DNA of 64,000 nt from Orrella dioscoreae (GCF_900089455.2 NZ_LT907988.1:3348001-3412000); one strand, 5' to 3'; positions 8,601 to 17,132 are shown, numbered from the stretch's first letter. Numbers and translations: made by a program. Notes: generated from the sequence alone by a model not told the origin.

Positions 8601-9536
8601 TCAGCGAATGGCGGCGGCGGCCCTCGGGTCACGCTTGGCCAGACGCCGCAGCAGGTTGTCGACTTCGGCGCGCGCCTTCTCGCTCAGCGGAGCTGCCGGA
8701 CGACGTTGCGCATCGCACGCGATGATACCGCGACGCATCATGATGTACTTGCGCACTGCCAGGCCGGCGCCCGGCTGCTGCTCGTAGCGCAGCAGCGGCA
8801 GGTGGGCGTCGAAGAGGTCATGCGCCTCGTCCCACTTGCCTGCCTGCGACAGGTTGACCACGTCGGCCAGCATGTCGGGGAAGCAGTAGCCGGTGTTCGC
8901 GCCATCGGCGCCGCGCTGCATCTCGTAGTCCAGGAACAGGCCGTTGTTGCCGCACAGGATGGAGATGCGGCGCATGCCTTCCTGCTCGAACTTGCGCAGC
9001 GTGGAGATCTTCTCCAGGCCGGGCCAGTCTTCGTGCTTGAGCATGACGCAGCTGGGCAGGTCGTTGACGATGCGGCGGATCACGCCCGGCGTCATCTGCA
9101 CCGAGAAGGTCAGCGGATAGTCCTGCAGCACGAACGGCACGTCGGCGCCGATGGCCTCCACCGCCTGACGGTAGTAGTTGACGATCTGGTCATCGGTGCG
9201 CAGCGTGTTGGGCGGCGCGATCATGACGCCGGCGGCGCCCAGGTCCATGACGTCGCGGGTCAGCGCGCGCATCGAGGCAAAGCCCGGTGCCGACACGCCC
9301 ACGATGACGGGCAGATTGCCCGCGCGCTTGATGACGCGTTCGGCAATCGACAGCGACTCGGCGTGATCCAGCTTGGGGGCTTCGCCCAGCTGGCCCAGCA
9401 CCGTCAGGCCGGTGGAGCACGTGGCGTAGAAGTCCATCATGCTGTCGATGGAGGCGTTGTCGACCGAGCCATCGGCCAGGAACGGCGTGGGCGCGATGGG
9501 GAAGACGCCCTTGGCGTCAGCGGTAAGAAGAGGCAT
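8601..9536 (-). CDS. DapA-family (dihydrodipicolinate synthase-like) aldolase/lyase
   Basis: The 311-residue TIM-barrel protein has the class I aldolase Lys in VMLKHEDWPG (Lys167), the conserved Tyr140 in VLQDYPLTF, and LGQLGEAP at 48-55 where DapA has its G-T-T-G-E loop. The loop departure and the catabolic context argue against lysine biosynthesis. Relatives split or dehydrate 2-keto-3-deoxy sugar acids and similar compounds through a pyruvate Schiff base. It is 28 bp downstream of the SDR gene, consistent with a two-step pathway. The exact substrate is not predictable from sequence alone. Confidence 0.85.
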   Translation of the reverse strand: MPLLTADAKGVFPIAPTPFLADGSVDNASIDSMMDFYATCSTGLTVLGQLGEAPKLDHAESLSIAERVIKRAGNLPVIVGVSAPGFASMRALTRDVMDLGAAGVMIAPPNTLRTDDQIVNYYRQAVEAIGADVPFVLQDYPLTFSVQMTPGVIRRIVNDLPSCVMLKHEDWPGLEKISTLRKFEQEGMRRISILCGNNGLFLDYEMQRGADGANTGYCFPDMLADVVNLSQAGKWDEAHDLFDAHLPLLRYEQQPGAGLAVRKYIMMRRGIIACDAQRRPAAPLSEKARAEVDNLLRRLAKRDPRAAAAIR

Positions 9537-9564
9537 TTCCGTAATCCTTCGGGAATCAGGTCGA

Positions 9565-10350
9565 TCAGATGCTGGTGATGAGACCGCCGTCGATGCGCAG
9601 CGTCGAACCGGTCAGGTAGGCGGCTTGCTCGCTGGCCAGGAAGGCCACCACGTCGCCGTATTCGCTGGGCTTGCCATAGCGGCCCACGGCGATCGACGCC
9701 TGGCTTTCGGCGCTGACGTCGGCCACCGGGCGGCCTTCGCGCTTCGCGCGGGCTTCATCCAGGAAGGTGATGCGGTCGGTGGCGATGCGGCCGGGCAGCA
9801 CGATGTTGACCGTGATGCCATCGCGGCCCACTTCGCGCGACAGGGTCTTGGACCAGCCCACCAGCGTCAGGCGCAGGGCGTTCGAGATGCCCAGGTTGGG
9901 GATGGGCGACACGACGCCGGACGAGGTGCTGGTGATGACGCGGCCCCACTTGCGCTCACGCATGCCGGGCAGGACGCGGTCGGTGATCTTGATGACCGAC
10001 AGCACCATGCTGTCGAAATGCTTGCTCCACAGCGCGGCGTCCTGGCTGTGGGCGGTGGTGGGAGGAGGACCGCCGGTGTTGTTGACCAGGATGTCGACCG
10101 GGCCCAGCTTCGATTCGATCTCGGCGATGCGGGCTTCGATCACGTCCAGCTGCGCCAGGTCCCACTGCAAGGCGATGGCGTCGTGGCCGGCCTTCTTCAG
10201 CGTGTCGACCGTGGCTTGCGCGGCTTCCAGGCTGATATCGGCCACGGCAACCTTGGCGCCTTCACCAGCCAGCGAGGCCGCGATCGCGCCGCCCAGGCCG
10301 CCACCGCCGCCCAGCACCAGTGCCGTCTTGTCCTGAATCTTGAAATCCAT
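9565..10350 (-). CDS. SDR-family oxidoreductase lacking the usual Tyr-Lys pair
   Basis: The 261-residue Rossmann protein has the glycine-rich NAD(P) motif LVLGGGGGLGGAIA at about 13-26 and VNNTGGPPP in place of N-N-A-G. The Ser region ITSTSSGVVSPIP is present. Where the catalytic Y-x-x-x-K is expected the sequence reads LGISNALRLTLVGWSKTL, with no Tyr, although a Lys occurs further on. The C-terminus YLTGSTLRIDGG is standard. This pattern is seen in a divergent SDR subgroup, so the reaction may not be a simple alcohol/ketone redox step. The ATG at 10350 has GGAG 6 bp upstream and is the first gene of the aldolase/LysR operon. Confidence 0.85.
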   Translation of the reverse strand: MDFKIQDKTALVLGGGGGLGGAIAASLAGEGAKVAVADISLEAAQATVDTLKKAGHDAIALQWDLAQLDVIEARIAEIESKLGPVDILVNNTGGPPPTTAHSQDAALWSKHFDSMVLSVIKITDRVLPGMRERKWGRVITSTSSGVVSPIPNLGISNALRLTLVGWSKTLSREVGRDGITVNIVLPGRIATDRITFLDEARAKREGRPVADVSAESQASIAVGRYGKPSEYGDVVAFLASEQAAYLTGSTLRIDGGLITSI

Positions 10351-10481
10351 CCGTGTCTCCGAGAATTCGGATGGAATGGCCACGCCCCTGCCGGACGCCC
10401 TGCCAGACCACCCAGGGCTGACGCTTCATGCGTAAAACGCAATTCTAGGGGCCTGGCCTCTACGGAAAAAACGGAAAAACC

Positions 10482-10496
10482 GCATGTCGTTCATGC
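10482..10496. promoter_or_regulatory. Short palindrome upstream of the SDR operon
   Basis: GCATG-N5-CATGC lies 132 bp upstream of the SDR start. On the minus strand a TAGAAT (-10-like) occurs nearer the gene at about 10444, but no good -35 accompanies it. It is a possible operator for the operon's LysR; support is weak. Confidence 0.3.
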
Positions 10497-10524
10497 AGTT
10501 TTGGTATGAATCGAGAAAATAGGG

Positions 10525-11553
10525 TCAGATTTTCGCCAGTACCGCCAGCAGACGGCGCTCGTCGGCGGACAGCGCGCGGGGGCTGCCAGGCGCAGGCGCG
10601 AAGGCCGGCAGATTCCCGGCCTCATAGGCATCGAGCAAGCCGGGATGAATGTAGCAGGCACGGCAGACCGTGGGCGTGTTGCCCAGGCGGCCGGATACCT
10701 GCTTCACGACCTCGACGATGCGCTTGCCGGCCTGGCGGGCATCCTCCCAGGGCGTGCGCTGCAGGGCCGCGCAGGCCATCACCGAGCCAGCCCAGGTGCG
10801 GCAATGCTTGGCGGTGAAGTCCTCGCCCATGACCCGCTTCAGATAGGCATTGACCATGCCGGAATCGACGGCATGAGGCTCGCCTTCGTCATCCAGGAAA
10901 TGGAAGAGCTGCTGGCCCGGCAACTCCAGGCAGCGCTTCACCAGCCGCGCAATGCGCGCGTCCTTCACCTTCACGTCATGCGAGATGCCGCTCTTGCCAC
11001 GGAAGCGCAAGCGGATCTGGCTGCCCAGGACCTCCGTGTGGCGGCGCGTCAGCGTGGTCAGGCCATAGGACTTGTTGTCGACCGCATAGCGCTTCGATCC
11101 CACGCGGATCAAGGTGAGCTCCAGCAGGCTGACCACCGCCGCCAGGACCTTGTCCTGCGTCAAGCCCGGCGCGCGCAGGTCGCGCGACACCTGTCGGCGC
11201 AAGGCCGGCAGTGCGTTGCCGAAGGCCAGCAACTGGTCGTATTTGTTGGCGCCCCGCACCTCGGTCCAGGTGGGGTGATAGCGGTACTGCTTGCGGCCCC
11301 GCGCATCGCGGCCCGTGGCCTGGATGTGGCCGCTCGCGGCCGGGCATATCCACACATCCTCATAGGCCGGCGGGATGGCCAGGGCATTGATGCGCGCGAT
11401 GGTGCGCGGATCCTGGATGCGCTTGCCGCGCGTGTCCAGGTAATGGAAGGTCTTGCCATTCACGCGCACCCGGCTGTAGCCAGGTTGCGTGTCCTCGACA
11501 TAGCGCAGGCCGCAGTCGTCGCCGAGCTGGTCCAGGGACGCGGGCTGCGGCAT
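10525..11553 (-). CDS. DNA topoisomerase IB (poxvirus-like, bacterial)
   Basis: This 342-residue enzyme relaxes supercoils through a 3'-phosphotyrosine intermediate. It has the N-terminal DNA-clamp region (GYSRVRVNGKTFHYLDTRG, then RIQDPRTIARINALAIPPAY) and the catalytic core with KSYGLTTLTRRH and AKHCRTWAGSV. The active-site Tyr301 lies in CRACYIHPGLLDAY. This is the full usual length for bacterial TopIB. It starts 15 bp after the small acidic protein gene, so the two are probably cotranscribed. The ribosome site is weak, which fits coupling to the upstream gene. Confidence 0.95.
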   Translation of the reverse strand: MPQPASLDQLGDDCGLRYVEDTQPGYSRVRVNGKTFHYLDTRGKRIQDPRTIARINALAIPPAYEDVWICPAASGHIQATGRDARGRKQYRYHPTWTEVRGANKYDQLLAFGNALPALRRQVSRDLRAPGLTQDKVLAAVVSLLELTLIRVGSKRYAVDNKSYGLTTLTRRHTEVLGSQIRLRFRGKSGISHDVKVKDARIARLVKRCLELPGQQLFHFLDDEGEPHAVDSGMVNAYLKRVMGEDFTAKHCRTWAGSVMACAALQRTPWEDARQAGKRIVEVVKQVSGRLGNTPTVCRACYIHPGLLDAYEAGNLPAFAPAPGSPRALSADERRLLAVLAKI

Positions 11554-11568
11554 GGGACGCTGCCGGGC

Positions 11569-11856
11569 TCAGCGGTCCACGGTCCCGTTACGCGTGGGGG
11601 ACGGCTGGCGGTGCGAAACGCCCGCCTGCTCTTCGTCGACCACCGCATCGACATCGATGTCGCTGGCGTCGCCGTCGCGATCACGGCGGTTCACGGACTT
11701 GCGCTCGCCCGAGCCTTGCGCATCGCTATCGGTGTTCGCCTGCTCGCGCGGCAGGTCGCTGGCGGAATCCGTGGAGTCGCTCGGCCCATAGCCGGGCAAG
11801 GCACGGCCCTCGTTTTCCGGGGCCATCACAGGCGTAGGCAGGAACAGTGAAAACAT
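11569..11856 (-). CDS. Small acidic hydrophilic protein of unknown function
   Basis: A 95-residue reading frame starts at an ATG preceded by a very good AAGGAG at 6-bp spacing. After a short hydrophobic start the protein is rich in Asp, Ser, Glu, Asn and Arg (for example SDSTDSASDLPREQANTDSD, then RDRDGDASDIDVDAVVDEE). It should be largely disordered. It has no domain I recognise. The ribosome site and its position directly ahead of topoisomerase IB argue that it is a real gene. Confidence 0.6.
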   Translation of the reverse strand: MFSLFLPTPVMAPENEGRALPGYGPSDSTDSASDLPREQANTDSDAQGSGERKSVNRRDRDGDASDIDVDAVVDEEQAGVSHRQPSPTRNGTVDR

Positions 11857-12114
11857 GATGGTCTCCTTGATGCATCGTTATCTTGGGGCGCGCGCGGCAC
11901 CTTGCATCACTGTGGCCCAACCGGCCGCCCAAGCCTTGTCAGGACGTATCAAGGCGTAGTCGTTCCCCCTGCCTGCGCGTCCCGCGGCGTCCTGGGTGGC
12001 AATTGGATGCAATGTTTACCGTACGACGCCATTCGCCTCAGCAGCGCTGCGCTCCCATTGATCCGGATTTCTTGTTCTAATCAGCGCCCTCCCGTAAGCC
12101 TGAAGAAAGCCGGC

Positions 12115-12870
12115 GTGACTACGACACTTACCCTCGACATTGGAACCATCCAGCTTTTCATCGACGACGCTTCGCCCAGCGGCGCACCGCGCGTCGCGCT
12201 GGCGCGTTTTGGCAAGGCAGATCAGCGCGTCCTGGCTCGTCATGCCTCGGCCGATCGTCTGGCGCCAGAATTGTTTGGTGCCTTGTTCGCTAGCGCTGCT
12301 GGATTGAAGGCTCCCAAGCCCGGGCTCGCAAACGATCCCGCTACGGGCCTTTGGTGGCTCACCAGCCTGCCCACGGGCATGCCCGATCTTTCCAGGCGCT
12401 TCAACATCGAGAAGATCCCCCCCGCTGCCAAGCAAGCCGCGTTTGCAACGGTTGCCGCATGGATCACGTCGCGCCGCCAGTTCCCCGCCATGCTGGCCTG
12501 GGACGAATGGATCAACAATCGCGATCGTGGCATCCAGAATCTCTTGATCGACGGGGACGATTGCGCGCCGGCGGATCACCAACAGGCCTTTGACTGCCAT
12601 GACGAGGACTACACCGACGTCAATAAGTTGGCACAACTCGTCAACGCTACCTTGGCGCCAGCTGCGCAGATGCAGATCAAGCGAGGTGCTGTACGTGCGA
12701 CGATGACGTTCTCGGCAGATTGGCCCAGGATGGTGCAGGATGCACTGACCGCCCTACCCATCAAACTCGGCAAGCCAGCCGCGCTACGTCAGTGGTTGCA
12801 ATCGCGCCATCCCGAGATAGCCCAACGCATCGAGAATCGCATTTCGGGCGGACAAACCAATCTTGCACTA
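12115..12870 (+). CDS. HipA-like kinase-fold protein (HipA_2 type)
   Basis: I take the GTG at 12115, with GAAGAAAG upstream, as the start, giving 252 residues; longer in-frame starts at 11902 and 12007 add sequence without similarity. The C-lobe looks like a HipA-type kinase: NNRDRGIQNLL (Asn135, catalytic-loop Asp137, Mg-binding Asn142) followed by ADHQQAF (metal Asp154). The N-lobe is weaker: where an ATP-binding Lys is expected I see ALARFGKADQ, so the Lys is uncertain. The stop overlaps the ATG of the next gene. Base composition is visibly less GC-rich than the flanks, suggesting acquisition. The target is unknown; a toxin-, immunity- or defence-like role is inference. Confidence 0.65.
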
Positions 12871-13727
12871 TGAACCAAGTACCAATCTTGCCGTCGACCA
12901 CCGCCGACTGGCGTGTCCTGCGTTGGGAGCCACTGCTGGGCAGTGGTGAACGCCTTTCCATCGCCGTGATCGTGCAAGCAGCCGACGGCCTGCAAAGTCA
13001 TATGATGTTGCGCCCAGGCGTCTTGCAATTCCTGTACGGAGAGCAAGGCGATGCTGCACTATCGCTCGTGAAATCAGCCACCCAGAACGCCCTGGCGCTG
13101 GCCCAGCGCTGTGGCCTCGCCCAGGCAGACCCATGCATGGAGGGATTTTTCCTTGATCCCATACGCAGCACCCGAGCCGAATCGGGGAAAATCGCCGCGA
13201 AGCAAGCAGCCGCCTTGTTTTGTTCGTTGGCAACCCCCACCACTCCAAGCGGAGAAGACTCCGACGCGCAGCCCGACGCCACCTACGACCACGCCACACT
13301 CCTCCATGTCGGAAAAGCGCTGGAACACGCGGTAAGCCAGCGTCACCCGAGGCTGGCGAGACATTTCTTCCAATCCGCCACACCCGTGACTGGCGGCCAT
13401 CCCATCCGCTACGCATTCCTCTCTGAATTCGCCGCCGTCCAGATCACTGTTTTTCGAAAAGGATTGATTTCGCAAGGTTCATCCAGCGCCCGCCTGCGCA
13501 TGTGGGAACTGATGACAGTGATGAGTCAATCCGGCAGGCGAGGCGCGCTGATCGTTGTCGAGCCCGACGCCGCGCAATTGCCCCGCAGCGGCAAGACTGC
13601 GCAGAACCTTGCTCGTCGGCTGACCCAATTGCAAGCCGAGGCCGACCTCCTTCATATCAAGGTGTTTGCAGTGACTTCCATTGAAGCAGCCGCCACCGCT
13701 TTGGCTGCCTTCGCGGACGCTGCATGA
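12870..13727 (+). CDS. Partner of the HipA-like kinase, unknown function (DUF3037-like N-terminus)
   Basis: This 285-residue protein starts at an ATG overlapping the kinase stop (ATGA), which indicates translational coupling. The N-terminus DWRVLRWEPLLGSGERLSIA resembles the start of DUF3037 proteins, which are often encoded next to HipA_2 kinases, but the protein is about twice the usual length. The rest (from about residue 90) has no motif I recognise; it is mixed alpha/beta without membrane segments. Composition matches the kinase gene and not the flanks. It may be the substrate, adaptor or antidote of the kinase. Confidence 0.6.
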   Translation: MNQVPILPSTTADWRVLRWEPLLGSGERLSIAVIVQAADGLQSHMMLRPGVLQFLYGEQGDAALSLVKSATQNALALAQRCGLAQADPCMEGFFLDPIRSTRAESGKIAAKQAAALFCSLATPTTPSGEDSDAQPDATYDHATLLHVGKALEHAVSQRHPRLARHFFQSATPVTGGHPIRYAFLSEFAAVQITVFRKGLISQGSSSARLRMWELMTVMSQSGRRGALIVVEPDAAQLPRSGKTAQNLARRLTQLQAEADLLHIKVFAVTSIEAAATALAAFADAA

Positions 13728-13739
13728 AGGGTCATGAAA

Positions 13740-13771
13740 TAGACACACAAATCAAAAAATCGTGCTATAGT
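13740..13771 (+). promoter_or_regulatory. Promoter of the tRNA-His gene
   Basis: TATAGT at 13766-13771 is a good -10 box, 21 bp before the tRNA. Upstream, TAGACA (13740-13745) or GACACA (13742-13747) can serve as the -35 with 20- or 18-bp spacing. The AT-rich stretch stands out from the surrounding sequence. Confidence 0.6.
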
Positions 13772-13792
13772 CTCGCTTCTTCGCTGTACCGT

Positions 13793-13869
13793 GGTGGCTG
13801 TAGCTCAGTTGGTAGAGCCCTGGATTGTGATTCCAGTTGTCGTGGGTTCGAGCCCCATCAGCCACCCCA
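13793..13869 (+). tRNA. tRNA-His (GTG anticodon)
   Basis: The full cloverleaf is readable. The acceptor stem pairs GTGGCTG (13794-13800) with CAGCCAC (13859-13865), the D arm is AGCTCAGTTGGTAGAGC, and the anticodon stem is CTGGA/TCCAG around TTGTGAT. The T arm is GTGGG-TTCGAGC-CCCAT. The extra G at 13793 facing C at 13866 is the G-1:C73 pair that identifies histidine tRNAs. CCA is encoded. Confidence 0.97.
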
Positions 13870-13879
13870 AGAATTCCCG

Positions 13880-13911
13880 AACGGGCACTTGAATTCATTC
13901 AAGTGCCCGTT
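13880..13911 (+). terminator. Terminator after tRNA-His
   Basis: A perfect 14-bp inverted repeat (13880-13893 with 13898-13911, 4-base loop) starts 11 bp after the tRNA. The following sequence TCGCTTTGG is only moderately U-rich, but the stem is very stable. Confidence 0.75.
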
Positions 13912-14068
13912 TCGCTTTGGGGTGCCGCCCGCCGGGCGCCACCTGCCACCGCCCTCCCCCAAGCATCCCGTCACATCCCCACGCGCCCGCTTGCGCCAAG
14001 CCAGGCGGAATTCGGGGACAATGCCTTCAAAGCGCCTTGCTCCCCCTAGGCCGGAGGCTCCAAGACGA

Positions 14069-15511
14069 ATGGCTCGCCTGCAACTCCTGCTGGCCGAATA
14101 CTGGCCGCACCTCGTGTTCCTGATCAGCGTGGCTGCCAGCACGGCCGCCGTCATCCATGCCGCCATGACCAAGCATGACGTGCGGGCGGCCATCGGCTGG
14201 GTCGGCGTCGTGCTGTTTTCGCCCCTGCTGGGCGCCCTGCTGTATTTCGTGGCGGGCATCAATCGGATCCGCCAGCACCGCGGCACGCCCGAACTCGGGG
14301 AGACCCCCGAGCCCGACGGCGCGCGCCAGCCCGACCGCCTCGACATTTCCCTTGCCGCCGGACCGCAGTTCGCATCGATGAAGGTGCTGGGCGACCGGGT
14401 CAGCGCCTTTCCGCTCGTGGACGGCAACCGCGTCCAGCCGCTGGCGGGCGGAGACGAAGCCTATCCGGCGATGATCCGGGCCATCGAGTCCGCGCAGGAG
14501 AGCATTGCGCTGCAGACCTACATCTTCGACCGCGACGATGCCGGACGCGCCATGGCGCAGGCGTTGATCGCGGCCCGCGAGCGCGGCGTCAAGGTGCGGG
14601 TGCTGGTGGACGCGGTGGGCGCCAAGTATTCCCAGCCTCCCATCACCGGCATGCTCTCGCGCGGCAAGGTGCGCACGGCGCTGTTCCTGAGCAGCGGCCT
14701 GGGCCTGCGCGTGGCGTACACGAACCTGCGCAGCCACCGGAAGATCCTGGTGGTGGACGGCCAGGTCGGGTTCACCGGCGGCATGAACATCCGGGCCAGC
14801 TTCACGACCCGCCCCGGCCGCGAAACCTCCCGCGACACCCACTTCCAGGTGGAAGGCCCCGTGGTGGCCCAACTGCTTGCCAGCTTTGCGCATGACTGGG
14901 CTTTCACGACCCGCGAGCGCCTGGAGGGGGAGCTGTGGCGCCCCACGCCGCGCATCGCCGGCACCGTGCCGGCGCGCTGCGTGCAGTCCGGCCCCGACCG
15001 CACCATCGCCAGCACGCACGACATGCTGCTGGGAGCGCTGGCGGTGGCGCAACGCAACATCCGCATCCAGTCGCCCTACTTCCTGCCCGACCTGCCGCTC
15101 ATCGCCGCGCTGGCCACGGCCGCGCGCCGCGGCGTACAGGTGGATATCGTCATTCCAGGCAAGAACAACCTGCGGCTGGTCAATTACGCCATGTATGCCC
15201 AGCTGGACCAGGTCGTGCGCACGGGTTGCCGGGTCTGGGTGGCGGCCGGCGCCTTCGATCACTCGAAACTCATGACAGTCGACGGCACCTGGTCGTACAT
15301 TGGCTCCTCGAACCTGGATCCGCGCAGCCTGCGGCTGAATTTCGAGCTGGACATGGAACTCTACGACGCCGCGACGGCCGCGTGGATCGAGCAGCGCATC
15401 GATGCGCTGATTGCCACCGCAAGCCGGGAAACACTGGCCACACTGCGCGCCCAGTCCTTCGCGCGCCGGCTGCGCAACAAGGTCATCTGGCTGGCCTCGC
15501 CCTATCTGTAA
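14069..15511 (+). CDS. cls: Cardiolipin synthase (phospholipase D family)
   Basis: This 480-residue membrane enzyme condenses two phosphatidylglycerols (or related substrates) to cardiolipin. Two N-terminal hydrophobic helices (about 12-30 and 40-62) anchor it in the inner membrane. The two PLD motifs are complete: SHRKILVVDGQVGFTGG and FDHSKLMTVDGTWSYIGSSN. The length is normal for ClsA-type enzymes. The ATG at 14069 has GGAGG 11 bp upstream; an alternative ATG at 14021 would add a 16-residue basic extension. Confidence 0.93.
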   Translation: MARLQLLLAEYWPHLVFLISVAASTAAVIHAAMTKHDVRAAIGWVGVVLFSPLLGALLYFVAGINRIRQHRGTPELGETPEPDGARQPDRLDISLAAGPQFASMKVLGDRVSAFPLVDGNRVQPLAGGDEAYPAMIRAIESAQESIALQTYIFDRDDAGRAMAQALIAARERGVKVRVLVDAVGAKYSQPPITGMLSRGKVRTALFLSSGLGLRVAYTNLRSHRKILVVDGQVGFTGGMNIRASFTTRPGRETSRDTHFQVEGPVVAQLLASFAHDWAFTTRERLEGELWRPTPRIAGTVPARCVQSGPDRTIASTHDMLLGALAVAQRNIRIQSPYFLPDLPLIAALATAARRGVQVDIVIPGKNNLRLVNYAMYAQLDQVVRTGCRVWVAAGAFDHSKLMTVDGTWSYIGSSNLDPRSLRLNFELDMELYDAATAAWIEQRIDALIATASRETLATLRAQSFARRLRNKVIWLASPYL

Positions 15512-15574
15512 ACGGCGATGCTCGGCACACGCAATTCCTGACACGCAGTGCCCTCACCCACCAAGGAGCCTTGC

Positions 15575-16351
15575 ATGCATTCCCTACTGTCGGACCGCCC
15601 CCAGACGAACGCAGGCATTGCGACGCATCGCGGCGCCTCCCTTTACGACTCGGCCGGCGTTGCCGCCCTGCGCGAAGACCTGGCGCTGGCCTTGCGCGCG
15701 GCGGCGCACCACGGCCTGGGCGAAGGCGTGTGCAATCACTTCAGCGTGGCGCTGCCGGATGAGGACGGCCTCTTCCTGCTGAACCCCCGCGGCCTGATGT
15801 GGGAAGAAATCCATGCCACGGACATCGTGCTCGTCGATGCCGAGGGGCAGGTGCTGGCGGGACGCCACGAGGTCGAACCCACCGCCATGTTCATCCATGC
15901 CGCCATCCATCGCATTGCGGGAAAGACCTGTGTGCTGCACACGCACATGCCCTATGCCACGGCCCTGACGCTGGTGACGGACCGCGCGCTGGACACCACG
16001 CTGTCGCAGAACGCCATGCGTTTTCACGGCAGGATCGCCGTGGATGAACACTACAACGGACTGGCGCTGGATACCGGTGAAGGCGAACGCATCGCGCGCA
16101 CCATGGACGGCGCCGATGTGGCCTTCCTGGGCAATCACGGCGTCGTGGTGTGCGGCGAACGCGTCGACTATGCCTATGACGACCTGTATTTCCTGGAGCG
16201 AGCCTGCCAAGCCCAGGTGCTGGCCGCCAGCACGGGCCAGGCGCTGCGGCCGGTGGCCAGGGACCTGGCCGCCACGGTTGCGGCGCAGGTGCAATCCGAA
16301 AGGCTGCAATCGACGCTTTTCTTCGAGGCGCTGCGCCGGCGCCTTGGCTGA
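15575..16351 (+). CDS. Class II aldolase/adducin-family protein
   Basis: The 258-residue protein has the class II aldolase fold: GEGVCNHFSVALPD (substrate phosphate/carboxylate loop), a catalytic acid region ATDIVLVDAEG, and zinc-ligand histidines in CVLHTHMPYATAL. A further His lies in ALGNHGVVV-type sequence (FLGNHGVVVCGE). Such enzymes cleave or epimerise fuculose- or ribulose-phosphates, or act on related hydroxy-ketones; the bacterial group without a pathway neighbour is usually left unassigned. The ATG at 15575 has AAGGAG 7 bp upstream. Confidence 0.9.
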   Translation: MHSLLSDRPQTNAGIATHRGASLYDSAGVAALREDLALALRAAAHHGLGEGVCNHFSVALPDEDGLFLLNPRGLMWEEIHATDIVLVDAEGQVLAGRHEVEPTAMFIHAAIHRIAGKTCVLHTHMPYATALTLVTDRALDTTLSQNAMRFHGRIAVDEHYNGLALDTGEGERIARTMDGADVAFLGNHGVVVCGERVDYAYDDLYFLERACQAQVLAASTGQALRPVARDLAATVAAQVQSERLQSTLFFEALRRRLG

Positions 16352-16505
16352 ACCTGGGCCGTCCGCCGGGGTGGGATTGCATACAAAACGGCAGCATCGG
16401 AAACAACGCGCCGCGACGCCGGCACGGTACAACAACAGGAAACGGGCGCGCACACCGCACCCGCGCGCGGCGGCTTTTCCGCCGGCATGAAACCTGGAGG
16501 TGGTT

Positions 16506-17027
16506 ATGAAGCGATTCCTGTTGGGCGGCCTGTTGCTGGGCGCAAGCGTGGGCACGGCCATGGCGCAGGGCACGGTGGACATGTCGTTTGTCGGTCCCAA
16601 GGGCGTCGAGCAAACCGCCGGCACCGTGAAGATCGAACAGACGGAGTACGGCGCGCTGCTCACACCGTCGCTCAAGGGACTGCCGCCCGGCATCCACGGC
16701 TTCCACGTGCACGCGAACCCGTCATGCGAGGTCGGCGATGTCGACGGCAAGCCCACGCCCGCGGGCGCCGCGGGCGGCCACTGGGATCCGGACAAGACCG
16801 GCGCCCACAAGGGCCCCTACGATGCCAGCGGCCACAAGGGCGACCTCCCCGCCTTGTACGTCGATGCCCAGGGCGAGGCGCACTACCCCGTGTTGGCGCC
16901 CAGGCTGAAAGCCTCGGACATCTCGGGACATGCGTTGATGGTGCACGCAGGGGGCGACAACCACAGCGACCATCCGGAAAAACTGGGCGGCGGCGGCGCG
17001 CGCATCGTCTGCGGCGTGGCGAAGTAA
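16506..17027 (+). CDS. sodC: Periplasmic Cu,Zn superoxide dismutase
   Basis: This 173-residue enzyme dismutates superoxide in the periplasm. A signal peptide (MKRFLLGGLLLGASVGTAMA) is followed by the mature enzyme. Copper and zinc ligands are visible: GFHVHANPSC (two His), GGHWDP, HKGPYDASGHKGD and HALMVHAGGDNHSDHP. The two Cys that form the disulfide (NPSC and IVCGVAK) are present. The ATG at 16506 follows GGAGG at 5-bp spacing. The stop codon lies inside a tandem 16-bp repeat. Confidence 0.97.
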   Translation: MKRFLLGGLLLGASVGTAMAQGTVDMSFVGPKGVEQTAGTVKIEQTEYGALLTPSLKGLPPGIHGFHVHANPSCEVGDVDGKPTPAGAAGGHWDPDKTGAHKGPYDASGHKGDLPALYVDAQGEAHYPVLAPRLKASDISGHALMVHAGGDNHSDHPEKLGGGGARIVCGVAK

Positions 17028-17053
17028 GGGGAAGAAAAAGTAAGGGGAAGAAA
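17022..17053. repeat. Two tandem copies of a 16-bp unit at the sodC stop
   Basis: AAGTAAGGGGAAGAAA occurs at 17022-17037 and again at 17038-17053 without a gap. The first copy carries the sodC stop codon TAA, so the duplication lies at the 3' end of the gene and up to the tRNA-Arg 3' end. Confidence 0.9.
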
Positions 17054-17055
17054 GG

Positions 17056-17132
17056 TGGCCCGCCCTACAGGATTCGAACCTGTGGCCGCTCGCTTAGAAG
17101 GCGAGTGCTCTATCCAACTGAGCTAAGGGCGG
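17056..17132 (-). tRNA. tRNA-Arg (TCT anticodon)
   Basis: On the minus strand the acceptor CCGCCCT pairs with AGGGCGG, followed by discriminator G and an encoded CCA. The D arm reads AGCTCAGTTGGATAGAGC, the anticodon loop is CTTCTAA between CTCGC and GCGAG, and the T arm is ACAGG-TTCGAAT-CCTGT. The anticodon TCT reads AGA/AGG arginine codons. The gene converges on sodC. Confidence 0.96.

Noticed and set aside
11857-12114. N-terminal extension of the HipA-like kinase from an in-frame start at 11902
   Set aside because: The extra 71 residues have no similarity to kinases and are rich in Cys/Arg/Pro; the GTG at 12115 has a ribosome site and gives the normal family length.
13793-13911. Attachment site of an integrated island at tRNA-His
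   Set aside because: No integrase and no repeat of the tRNA 3' end is visible in the window; the lower-GC pair lies on the 5' side of the tRNA.
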